DNA of 64,000 nucleotides from JADJDM01 sp044352985 (GTDB taxonomy: Bacteria; Bacteroidota; Bacteroidia; B-17B0; Aurantibacillaceae): contig JBILCU010000008.1 of NCBI GenBank assembly GCA_044352985.1, positions 119,169 through 183,168 on the forward strand, read 5' to 3'. Made by a program: the position numbers and the translations under genes. The notes beneath the pieces were generated by a model. It searched no databases. It was not told where the DNA came from and was given only the letters and a program-made list of their open reading frames with translations. Shown in pieces: positions 1 to 8,600 of the stretch (position 1 is its first letter; each line of letters starts with the position of its first letter).

Positions 1-720
1 AACATTTCCTCCTTCATGATCAACATGAATAGTTAAATACAAACGCATTAATCGTTTCATATCAAACTCTTCATAACCTAGCATATGAGCAAAATTTGCA
101 GCCCAATCTAATTTATGATCTGGTTCAATATGAATTCCATTTTTATATTTTCTTCTGTAAATATATGCTGCTACACGAGGTAAACGAGCAATCATATTCA
201 TTGCATCCTCGTAAACAAATTCCCAATAATCTTTTTTATTGATGCCTTTCGCATAAGCTTTTGCAAAAACCGATTCAGTTTGCATTGCAAGAATACCAGT
301 AATAAACTGAGTCATCGGATGAGCGTCTACAGGTAATTTATCAATAACATCAAATACATGCTTTGGAACATTGCTTCTTTTCATCCATTCATTAGTAATG
401 AAAGTAACATCATCCTGTGTTGGTAATTCACCAACCATCATTAAATAAAAAATACCTTCAGGCAATGGTTCTGTGCCACCTGGCGCTTTAGGTAATTGTT
501 TTCTTAGTTCAGGAATTGTATAGCCTCTAAATCGAATTCCCTCTTCAGGATCAAGTTTAGAAGTTTCAGTTACCATACCAACCATTCCACGCATTCCTTG
601 ATAAACTTGCGCAACTGTAATTTCACCTAATTTTAAATCTCCGTGATTTTTTACAATATCTTTGATTTCTGTTGAAAGCAAAGAAGATTTTTCTTTGAAT
701 TTTTCTTTTAACCTGTCCAT
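1..720 (-). CDS. gltA: Citrate synthase, eukaryote-like type (5' part; runs off the left edge)
   Basis: Condenses acetyl-CoA and oxaloacetate to citrate in the TCA cycle, in the cytoplasm. The frame is open from the ATG at 720 to base 1, giving 240 residues of an expected 430 or so. Segments such as LDPEEGIRFRGYTIPE, LPEGIFYLMM and YWEFVYEDAMNMIARLP match the mitochondrial-type enzyme rather than the usual hexameric bacterial GltA. The readable part ends in LTIHVDHEGGNV, which holds the active-site histidine of the DHEGGN motif. The C-terminal catalytic Asp lies outside the window. A promoter and paired palindromes sit upstream. The family call is firm; the symbol is the generic one. Confidence 0.9.
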   Translation of the reverse strand, partial: MDRLKEKFKEKSSLLSTEIKDIVKNHGDLKLGEITVAQVYQGMRGMVGMVTETSKLDPEEGIRFRGYTIPELRKQLPKAPGGTEPLPEGIFYLMMVGELPTQDDVTFITNEWMKRSNVPKHVFDVIDKLPVDAHPMTQFITGILAMQTESVFAKAYAKGINKKDYWEFVYEDAMNMIARLPRVAAYIYRRKYKNGIHIEPDHKLDWAANFAHMLGYEEFDMKRLMRLYLTIHVDHEGGNV

Positions 721-824
721 AGTTTATTTTGGTATGTGTATTATATCAGCTTATAAAATTAAATTTTAAACCCATAAAAACAAAAAATTATTATAATTTT
801 ATTTTAACTCAAAAAATTTTATTA

Positions 825-857
825 CAAAGTTATGTACCATGATATAAATTGAATCAA
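825..857 (-). promoter_or_regulatory. Putative promoter of the citrate synthase gene
   Basis: On the minus strand TAACTTTG (832-825) matches the Bacteroidota -7 consensus TAnnTTTG, and a TTG (857-855) lies 22 nt upstream as a -33 element. This predicts a 5' untranslated region of about 100 nt before the ATG at 720. Inferred from consensus only. Confidence 0.45.
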
Positions 858-861
858 GAAA

Positions 862-882
862 AAACATGTTTTAAACATGTTT
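862..882. promoter_or_regulatory. Two palindromes AAACATGTTT spaced 11 bp, possible operator
   Basis: The perfect 10-bp palindrome AAACATGTTT occurs at 862-871 and again at 873-882, one helical turn apart. The pair lies just upstream of the predicted citrate synthase promoter, where an activator would bind. The regulator is unknown, and chance in AT-rich DNA cannot be excluded. Confidence 0.3.
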
Positions 883-924
883 TAATCTTATGTGAAATTT
901 AAACTTATTAATTAAACAGATTTG

Positions 925-1674
925 TTATTTACTCTGTTTTCCTAAGCCAATATACATTTCTAAGCCAATTATCCAAAAACTTGCATTTGAATTGTTATTG
1001 TATTTTGAAACTTCAATGCCTGAATCTGACAAATTAATTTGTTGTGGATTAAACTTCCAGAACATTTGCTGAAGGGCAATGTAAAAGCCGAGAGTCAATC
1101 GTTCTTCCGAAAAAAAATTTATACTATATCCAGGTTGAAAATACACCATTTCAAAATTAGGATCTTGTGGTTTTTTATCAAGATTTAATATGCCTGTATA
1201 AAAACCTTTTTTATACCCTGCATTTACAAAAAACGAACTAAATATTTTGTTACTATGGTAATAATCATAACCCATTCGAGCAAAAACTCCATAAAATTGC
1301 ATTTTTGTTTTTGCATTAAATTTTGTTCGATTTGAGATCGATAGTAATGAATTATTAAAGCCCAATCCGGCGTACCAATAGTTTCCTATTCGAAATGCGG
1401 TAAGCACATTTACTTCATAGATACCAATCATGCTTTTCCTGAATAAGGAACTATTTAAAGGATTAGGAACTCCTGATGATAAACGAATAGAGAAAGGATG
1501 AATTTTATCTGGAGGATCAGCCGGAATATTATTTTCTTCTGCAATAAATGTTTCTGAATCTATTAAAGTGCTATCTGTTTGAGAAAATAAGGTATGAAAT
1601 GATAATAGAAAAAAATAAACTAAAATAATGTTAGCTTTAACAGAACCTAAATTTTTTGAAATAAAAAAATTCAT
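925..1674 (-). CDS. Predicted outer-membrane beta-barrel protein, function unknown
   Basis: Not recognised as a named family. The 249-residue product has a hydrophobic N-terminal segment (about residues 14-31) ending near SFHTLFSQ, which reads as a Sec signal peptide. The rest has alternating hydrophobic/aromatic stretches with many Tyr, Phe and Gly residues (for example YWYAGLGFNNSLLSIS and FFVNAGYKKGFYTGIL) and ends in WIIGLEMYIGLG, as in small outer-membrane barrels of Bacteroidota. It lies 14 bp downstream of the CNNM-type gene and may be co-transcribed with it. Its substrate or role cannot be inferred. Confidence 0.6.
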   Translation of the reverse strand: MNFFISKNLGSVKANIILVYFFLLSFHTLFSQTDSTLIDSETFIAEENNIPADPPDKIHPFSIRLSSGVPNPLNSSLFRKSMIGIYEVNVLTAFRIGNYWYAGLGFNNSLLSISNRTKFNAKTKMQFYGVFARMGYDYYHSNKIFSSFFVNAGYKKGFYTGILNLDKKPQDPNFEMVYFQPGYSINFFSEERLTLGFYIALQQMFWKFNPQQINLSDSGIEVSKYNNNSNASFWIIGLEMYIGLGKQSK

Positions 1675-1688
1675 TTCTTTTTTATCAA

Positions 1689-2981
1689 CTAATCTGTTAA
1701 GACTTTAAGTTTAACTAATTCTACTTTTTGTTTTTTACGTTGCATAATTTGAATTTCATAACCATCAATTTTTCTGCGTTCATTAACACCTGGTATTCTT
1801 CCAAATAATTGATTTACATATCCACTCAATGTGTCATACTCTGTACTTTCTGGTAATGCAACAGGTAATGATGCGTTGATGTCTGATATATTAGCTTGTG
1901 CTTTTATTAAAAAATCATTATCGTTAATTTTTTCAATATCCGGTTTTTCTTCATCGTGTTCATCCTGTATTTCACCTACTAATTCTTCAATAATATCTTC
2001 CATGGTGATAATACCTGCAGTTGCTCCGTGTTCATTGGTAACAATTGCAATCTGAATATGCATACGCTGAAAATCACGAAGTAAATCATTTACTTTCATT
2101 CGTTCAGGCACAAAATGCGCAGGACGCATGATTTCTTTGATACTTTTGAAGCGGTTATCAATTACAGCTTTTAAAAGATCTTTGGAGTGAATAATGCCGA
2201 TTACGTTATCAATATCGCCTAAATAAACCGGTAATCTGGAATAACCTTCATCAATAATTTTTTTTATAACTTCTTCTTTTCTAGTTTCAATATCTATGGA
2301 AGAAACTTTAGTTTGATTCACCATAATTTGCTTTACTACGCGATCATCAAAATCAAATACATTTTGTATTAATTCATTTTCGCTTGGTTTAATTGCTCCC
2401 CCCTCTTCACTTTCAGTTAATATTAATCGAAGTTCTTCTTCTGTATGCACATCTTCTTCATTTAATTTTTTAATACCTACCATTCGAAGGAAAAGATTGG
2501 AGGATTTATTGAGCAACCAAATAAATGGACTAAAAATTAAATAGAATATTTTTAGAGGCAAGGCAAAAATTAAAGTAAGCTCTAAAGGAAATTTAATCCC
2601 AAACATTTTTGGAATTTGTTCTCCTAATGTGATGTGAAAAAAAGTAATAATTGAGAATGCGATTGGAATGGAAATACTGTGAATAGCAAAGGAATCTGGA
2701 GCAAATCCCATTTTAAGAAAAACAAGTTGAACAACATGTGAAATAACATCTTCACCAACCCAGCCTAAAGCTAAACTTGCTAATGTAATTCCTAATTGAG
2801 TAGCAGATAGGTATGCATCTAACTTCTCAACTAATGTTTTTGCTGTTTTTGCTCTTGTACTTCCTTTTTGAATTTTAATATCAATTTGTGAAGCTCTTAC
2901 TTTTACTAGTGCAAATTCTGCAGCTACAAAAAACCCATTTAAAAGAACAAGAAGAAATGTAAAAAAAAGTTCTAAACCCAT
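1689..2981 (-). CDS. HlyC/CorC (CNNM) family membrane protein with CBS pair
   Basis: Inner-membrane protein of 430 residues, the usual length for the CNNM/CorC family, whose members are linked to magnesium or cobalt efflux. The N-terminal DUF21 domain (about residues 1-190) has several membrane segments and the typical LNGFFVAAEFALVKVR start and LGITLASLALGWVGE stretch. It is followed by EEELRLILTESEEGG, a CBS pair (about 210-335, with the ATAGIITMEDIIEELVGEI end) and a C-terminal CorC_HlyC domain (about 345-425). Older annotations call these 'hemolysins', which is misleading. The ion transported is not determinable here. Confidence 0.88.
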   Translation of the reverse strand: MGLELFFTFLLVLLNGFFVAAEFALVKVRASQIDIKIQKGSTRAKTAKTLVEKLDAYLSATQLGITLASLALGWVGEDVISHVVQLVFLKMGFAPDSFAIHSISIPIAFSIITFFHITLGEQIPKMFGIKFPLELTLIFALPLKIFYLIFSPFIWLLNKSSNLFLRMVGIKKLNEEDVHTEEELRLILTESEEGGAIKPSENELIQNVFDFDDRVVKQIMVNQTKVSSIDIETRKEEVIKKIIDEGYSRLPVYLGDIDNVIGIIHSKDLLKAVIDNRFKSIKEIMRPAHFVPERMKVNDLLRDFQRMHIQIAIVTNEHGATAGIITMEDIIEELVGEIQDEHDEEKPDIEKINDNDFLIKAQANISDINASLPVALPESTEYDTLSGYVNQLFGRIPGVNERRKIDGYEIQIMQRKKQKVELVKLKVLTD

Positions 2982-3022
2982 AGTATTAATTTCATGTTAA
3001 AGATAAGATATAATCGTTGTGA

Positions 3023-3613
3023 TTAACTAAGTATTTTTTTTATTGTTTTAACTATAATTTTCACATCAGTAAAAACCCCAGACTCATTAATATAACGCAT
3101 GTTTAAATTTAGTTTATCGGGCATTATTTCTTCAATGTATGTAATTTCAGGATCTTGTGATTTTGCTAAAAGTTCATTTTCATTTGAGTACTGAATGGAT
3201 GCATAATCAGTAATTCCAGGTTTTACACTCAATACTTTTAATTGTTCTGAATTGTACAAATCAACATATTTTCTTACTTCAGGACGTGGGCCAACCAAAC
3301 TCATGTCTCCAATAAACACATTAATAAGTTGAGGTAATTCATCCAATTTATATTTTCGAATAAAATATCCTGTTTTAGTTATTCTATTATCTCTACCGCC
3401 AACAGTAAGCAAGCCTTTTTTATCGGAACCTACTCGCATAGAACGAAACTTATATAACTTAAAATCAACTCCCTTTTTACCAACTCTAATTTGTTTGTAG
3501 AATACGCCACCTTTTGAATCAATCAAAATTATGATTGCAAGTAATCCAAAAAATGGAGAAAGAAAAACTAATCCAATAAAAGAAAATAAAATATCGAAAC
3601 AACGTTTCGCCAT
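3023..3613 (-). CDS. Bacterial sugar transferase (polyprenyl-phosphate glycosyl-1-phosphate transferase)
   Basis: Transfers a sugar-1-phosphate from a nucleotide sugar to undecaprenyl phosphate, the first membrane step of glycan assembly. The product begins MAKRCFDILFSFIGLVFLSP, with the KR-FD signature and one membrane helix. It then carries FRSMR, the DELPQL motif and GDMSLVGPRPE, all diagnostic of the WcaJ/PglC family. At 196 residues it is the short PglC-like form. I chose the ATG at 3613 over an upstream ATG at 3652 because it overlaps the stop of the aminotransferase gene by one base (TAATG), indicating translational coupling. The partner gene suggests an amino-sugar substrate. Confidence 0.88.
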   Translation of the reverse strand: MAKRCFDILFSFIGLVFLSPFFGLLAIIILIDSKGGVFYKQIRVGKKGVDFKLYKFRSMRVGSDKKGLLTVGGRDNRITKTGYFIRKYKLDELPQLINVFIGDMSLVGPRPEVRKYVDLYNSEQLKVLSVKPGITDYASIQYSNENELLAKSQDPEITYIEEIMPDKLNLNMRYINESGVFTDVKIIVKTIKKILS

Positions 3614-4818
3614 TACATAACTTGTTTTAAAGCATTGTTTAAAGCCGTACAAACTTTAAACACATCTTCATTACTTAAATTGTAATACATTGGTAAGGTA
3701 ATTTCTCTGCAATAATTATCATATGCAACCGGATAATGTTTTTCACTATAACCTAATTTTTTATAATAACTCATTCCAGGAACAGGAATAAAATGAACAT
3801 TTACAGAAACATCCTGATCAAATATCAAACGCATAATTTCATCGCGCTGTTCTTCTTTTGCACCTTTTATTCTTACCGGAAATAAATGATAGGAAGAAGT
3901 TTTCTCTGCGGTATGAAACATCGGCAACTCCAACAACACGTTTCCTGAAAGTTGTTTAATATACAAATCTGCAATTTCCTTTCTGCGTTTTAATGTATCG
4001 TTATCATAACGTTTTAATTCAACCAAACCAATAGCCGCAGATAGATCTGTCATGTTGCATTTGTATCCTGGTTCAACGATATCATAACGCCAATTACCTT
4101 TTTGTGTTTTTGCAAGTGCGTCTTTATTTTGGCCATGCAAAGTAGAGATACATAATTGTTGATAGATTTCCTGATTATTAAATGGCTCAGGAAGATTTAA
4201 TGCTACTGCCCCACCCTCAGCAGTAGTTAAATTTTTAACCGCATGAAATGAAAAAACGGAAACATCGGTTAACGTTCCGGTGTGTTTTCCTCTGTAGTAA
4301 GCACCAAAAGAATGAGCAGCATCAGATAAAATTAAAATTCTGCCCAACTTATTTTGGTTTTCAGAATTTGGTTTGAAGAGGTTTGAATACTTTACCGAAA
4401 GTTTGTTTATGGTTTCATAATCGCAAGGAAAACCTGCAAAATCAACTGGCATAATTACCTTGGTTCGTTCATTAATATTTCGTTCAATTTCATTAACTGA
4501 AATATTAAAATCATGTTTATTTACATCAACAAATACAGGTTTTGCTCCGCAATGCATAATCACATTCGCTGTTGCAGAATACGTATATGCAGGCAAAATA
4601 ACTTCATCTCCCTCTTTTACTCCAAACCATCGAAGCATAATTTCTAAACCCGCTGTTGCTGAGTTTAAACAAAGCGTTGCTTTATTTCCACAGTAAGCAG
4701 AAAGTTGTTTTTCGAATTCTTTTGTTCTTGGCCCAGTTGTAATCCAACCGGATTGAAGAGCTGCTGTTACTTCTTTAATAATTTCATCATCTATACGAGG
4801 AGGAGAAAATGGTATCAT
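3613..4818 (-). CDS. DegT/DnrJ/EryC1-type sugar aminotransferase
   Basis: PLP-dependent transamination of a nucleotide 4-keto sugar, giving an amino-sugar nucleotide for surface glycans. It starts MIPFSPPRIDDEII, followed by GWITTGP and LNSATAGLEI. The cofactor-binding Asp is in LSDAAHSFGA (D166) and the PLP Lys in SFHAVKNLTTAEGG (K195). Its 401 residues are full length. It is coupled to the sugar transferase downstream by a one-base overlap, like the PglE/PglC partnership that makes and loads bacillosamine-type sugars. The exact product sugar is unknown, and no dehydratase or acetyltransferase lies beside it. Confidence 0.9.
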   Translation of the reverse strand: MIPFSPPRIDDEIIKEVTAALQSGWITTGPRTKEFEKQLSAYCGNKATLCLNSATAGLEIMLRWFGVKEGDEVILPAYTYSATANVIMHCGAKPVFVDVNKHDFNISVNEIERNINERTKVIMPVDFAGFPCDYETINKLSVKYSNLFKPNSENQNKLGRILILSDAAHSFGAYYRGKHTGTLTDVSVFSFHAVKNLTTAEGGAVALNLPEPFNNQEIYQQLCISTLHGQNKDALAKTQKGNWRYDIVEPGYKCNMTDLSAAIGLVELKRYDNDTLKRRKEIADLYIKQLSGNVLLELPMFHTAEKTSSYHLFPVRIKGAKEEQRDEIMRLIFDQDVSVNVHFIPVPGMSYYKKLGYSEKHYPVAYDNYCREITLPMYYNLSNEDVFKVCTALNNALKQVM

Positions 4819-4837
4819 AATGCAAAAATAACCAAAT

Positions 4838-4866
4838 AAAAAAGCAACTATGTACTAGTTGCTTTT
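4838..4866 (-). terminator. Rho-independent terminator after the DUF3276 gene
   Basis: On the minus strand AAAAGCAACTA, a short loop and TAGTTGCTTTT form an 11-bp stem followed by a T-rich run. It lies 25 bp past the stop of the DUF3276 gene and before the aminotransferase gene, so it separates the two transcription units. Confidence 0.7.
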
Positions 4867-4890
4867 AAGTAATGAAAAACATATTGTTTA

Positions 4891-5211
4891 TTATTTTCCT
4901 AAATCTTCAAAAGAGATGTTATCAGATGAAGTATTTACATTTTCAATTGAAGGTGAATTAGTTTTAATAAAATCGATTGATTCATTTAAACCTTCCATAA
5001 ATTTCTCGAAATCTTCTTTGTATAGAAAAATTTTATGCTTCTCGAAGAAGAATTTTCCATCATCGGCAAAACGTTTTTTACTTTCAGTAATGGTTAAATA
5101 ATAATCACCACCTTTAGTCGATTTCACGTCAAAGAAATAAGTTCTTTTACCTGCTCTAACTGATTTTGCGTACAAATCGCCTTGATCATTTTTTTCAATT
5201 TCTTCGCTCAT
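4891..5211 (-). CDS. DUF3276 (PUR-alpha-like) nucleic-acid-binding protein
   Basis: Small 106-residue cytoplasmic protein matching the DUF3276 family, which has the PUR fold seen in Borrelia BpuR and eukaryotic Pur-alpha. It contains the typical KSVRAGKRTYFFDVKST...DYYLTITESKKRF stretch and KIFLYKEDFEKF. The acidic C-terminal tail (about residues 88-106) is variable in the family. Binding to single-stranded DNA or RNA is known for relatives and only inferred here. It is monocistronic, with a terminator behind it. Confidence 0.82.
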   Translation of the reverse strand: MSEEIEKNDQGDLYAKSVRAGKRTYFFDVKSTKGGDYYLTITESKKRFADDGKFFFEKHKIFLYKEDFEKFMEGLNESIDFIKTNSPSIENVNTSSDNISFEDLGK

Positions 5212-5289
5212 GGTTTAACCTTTTAATCAATTTAAACTATAATATTAAGCAATTTTATAAAAAAAGAAGTATAAAGTACAAATTAAAAA

Positions 5290-5511
5290 TTAATATTCAT
5301 CTTCATTAAAGAAGAAATCATCTTTAGTAGGATAATCTGGCCAAATTTCTTCAATTGTTTCATACGCTTCTCCTTCATCTTCAATTTCCTGAAGATTTTC
5401 AATTACTTCCATTGGTGCACCGGATCTTAATGCAAAATCAATCAACTCATCTTTTGTTGCAGGCCAAGGTGCATCTTCCAACCATGACGCTAACTCTAAA
5501 GTCCAATACAT
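5290..5511 (-). CDS. DUF2795 family small acidic protein
   Basis: A 73-residue acidic protein starting MYWTLELASWLEDAPWPATK. The WPATKDELIDFALRSGAP section matches the DUF2795 core (about residues 15-45), and the C-terminus is strongly acidic with an aromatic DDFFFNEDEY end. It is conserved and single-copy in many Bacteroidota, but its function is unknown. It stands alone, with AT-rich gaps on both sides. Confidence 0.78.
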   Translation of the reverse strand: MYWTLELASWLEDAPWPATKDELIDFALRSGAPMEVIENLQEIEDEGEAYETIEEIWPDYPTKDDFFFNEDEY

Positions 5512-5657
5512 AAATAAAACTATATTAAAATTAAAAAATCAAAATTACTTGGCTGCAAAAAAATAAAAAAAAACGAGACGAAAACTAAAATAGGATAAAA
5601 ATTAAATACCTGATTATCAATACAATGTATCAAATATTCAAAATATTTTTTTATGTA

Positions 5658-8600
5658 TTAAGGATTTGCTGCTAATCTGTATTCTGTTCTTCTGTTTTCT
5701 GCATGCTGTTTTTCTGGGCAATATACATTGTCTTTACAATTATTAAGCAATTTAGATTCACCGTAACCAATGGTAGTTATGTTTTCGCTAGCAATACCAA
5801 TTTGTTTGGCATAATTAGCAGCAGATTCTGCTCTTTTTTGAGAAAAATACAAATTTGTAGATTCACTTGCAAAAGAATCGGTGTGACCACTAATTTCTAA
5901 TTTAATTTTAGAGGATTTTTTCATAATCATCGCCAACTTATTCAGATAATCTTTGTCTTGTTGTGAGATTGAAAAGTCGCCACTTTTAAACGTTATATTT
6001 TCTTTAATCTTCAAAGGATTTTTAAGTAACTTTAATAATGAATCTGTTGAAAGATTTAAAAGATTATCAACTGAAATTTCGTTTGAATTTGAAACATTTA
6101 ATTCTGTATTGTTCTCTTTTATTGGTTGTGAATTGGTTTTTGGTTTATCATTTTGTTTTGGATTGTTTACAGTAGTTTTCTTTTTATCTTGTAATACCAG
6201 TGCTAAATCTTTTTCATTAATATCTGACATCAATGATTGATCTGCAGTTAACAATTTATACTGAAACACATTTTTTGTTCTATAAATTTCCTTTACCGTA
6301 ATACCATCTTTCGATTTAACAACAATTTTTTGTAAATTACTTAATCTTTTATCTGTTTCATCAAATTCGATTACATAATTTTGTTTTGCTACCTGTGTAT
6401 TAATTAACAATGCCCCTTTAGATGATGTAGTATCTTTTTTAATTAATTCTAAATTTTCAGTTTTTAAAAACACTATTAGGTTAGTTAAAGGATTGTTATT
6501 TTCATCGTAAACAAACGCCAATAAGTTGAGGTTAATTAAATTGTCATCAGCTTTAATTTCTTCTAAATAAATTGCTTCGCGTTTAAGTAGCTTACATTTA
6601 AAAATATCTTGGTTTTTTACTATTTCTTTAATGAGCTTATTATTTTCTGTTTTAATAATTATTTTACTTACAGATTTAAGTCTTGTATCATTTTGATCGA
6701 ATTCAATAACATAACTTTTGCCACTTGCTAATTCTGTAAAATCAACAAGGCCATTATTATCAGTTATTTTAGTATGTATAACTTTACCCGCTTCATCTTT
6801 TAAGAAAAGTTTTAAGTTAGGAATCAGCTTTAATTTTTCATCAAAAACAAGTGCTCTAAAATTTAAATTCAAATCAATCTCTTGCACATCTTCAATATTC
6901 ATTAACTCCACTTTTTCTCCTTTAAGAATTTTATAAATAAATCCTTTTTCAGTTCTCACAATTTCTTTTACAAACTTGTTATCTTCTGATTTAAAAATAA
7001 TTTTCTTTACAAATTTTAGGCGATCATCTTTTTCATCAAATTCAATCTGATAATTTTGATTTGACTGTAATTGATTAAATTTAATTTTACCATTTGCATC
7101 AGATGTATCAGTAGAAATTAATCGACTGTTTTCATCTTTCAAATAAACAATTAAGTTTGGCAATATCTTCATGGTTTCATCACAAACAAGTGCCTTAAAT
7201 GTAAATTTTGGTAATAATAAAAGTTCAGTATCATCTGCAACATTAAGCAAATCCACTTTTTCTCCTTTCAAAATACGGTATACAAAACCTTTTTCAGACC
7301 TTATAATTTCTTTAACTACTTTATTATTTTCTGATTTAAAAATAATTTTTTTAATGAACTTTAGTCGCTCATCATTTTCATCAAATTCTATTTGATAATT
7401 TTTATTAGCGATTAACTGATTAAAATTTATTTTACCATTTACATCAGATGTATCAGTTGAAATTAAATTTCCATTTTCATCTTTTAAATAAACAATAAGA
7501 TTAGGCAATATCTTCATTGTTTCATCGTAAACTAATGCTTTAAAAACAAATGTTAACGGAGCATCTTGTACTTCAAGATCTTCTAATTGAGCTTTTTCTC
7601 CATTTAAAATCTGATATTGGAAACCATTTTTATTCCTTACAATTTCTTTAACGGTTTTGTTATTTTGAGATTTAATGATTATTTTAGAAATACTTCCTAA
7701 ACGCGTATCTTTTTCATCAAACTCAACAATATAACTTTTATCAGCAAATAATTTATTAAAAACTATTTTACCGTATTTATCGGTAGAATCTCTATAAACC
7801 ACTTTACCTTTTTCATCTTTTAAAACAACCTTTAAATTTGGCAAGAGGTTTAAACTTTCATCATAAACTAAAGCTTTAAATGCTAAAGTAAAATCTGTAT
7901 CTTCTTCTTTAATTTCTGTCATTCCTGCTTTTTCACCTTTCAAGATTTGATACTCAAAGCCTTTAGCATTTTTATACACTTCTTTAATTATAGTTCCATT
8001 TTCTGCTTTCAATACAATTTTAGTATAAGCATTTAGGCGCGTATCATTTACATCAAAATCCATTAAATAATTTTTATCCGGATCTAGTTTCTTAAAAGTA
8101 ATTTTACCGCTAGCATCTGATTCTTGTGTTGCAATAACATTTCCTTTATCATCTTTTAAAACAACTTTTAATTTAGGGATCGTATTGTTTTGATCATCGT
8201 AAACAATAGCATTAAAAACTAATGTAATTGGAGTATCTTCTTCAAATAAATCAGAAGCGGTTATGCTTTCTTTTCGTAACAGATTCAAAGTAAATTTACC
8301 ATCATTACCAGTTTTAATAATTTTAATGGTTTTTCCTTTTAAGTTTTTTAATGCAATTTCTGTATTGGCTGGTAATTGAGCGTCTTGTTCAGCCAATTCT
8401 ATCAAAACTGAAGCGCCGGGAGGTATATTCTTAAATGTAAATTTACCATTTTCATCAGTAGTGGTTTCTTCCAAAATTTTACCTCCTTCTTCTTTGGCAA
8501 CAATTTTAATATTAGCTAATGGGGATTGAGTTGTGTTAAAAATTAGTTTACCAGATATAACTTTTTCATCTTCTATCAATTCAGCATTTATATTTGAATT

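Noticed and set aside
3614..3652. Longer start for the sugar transferase
   Set aside because: The added 13 residues lie inside the aminotransferase gene and are not family-like; the TAATG overlap start is better.
4823..4830. TATTTTTG before the aminotransferase as a promoter
   Set aside because: It fits the -7 consensus but has no -33 element and would give an almost leaderless message; too weak to list.
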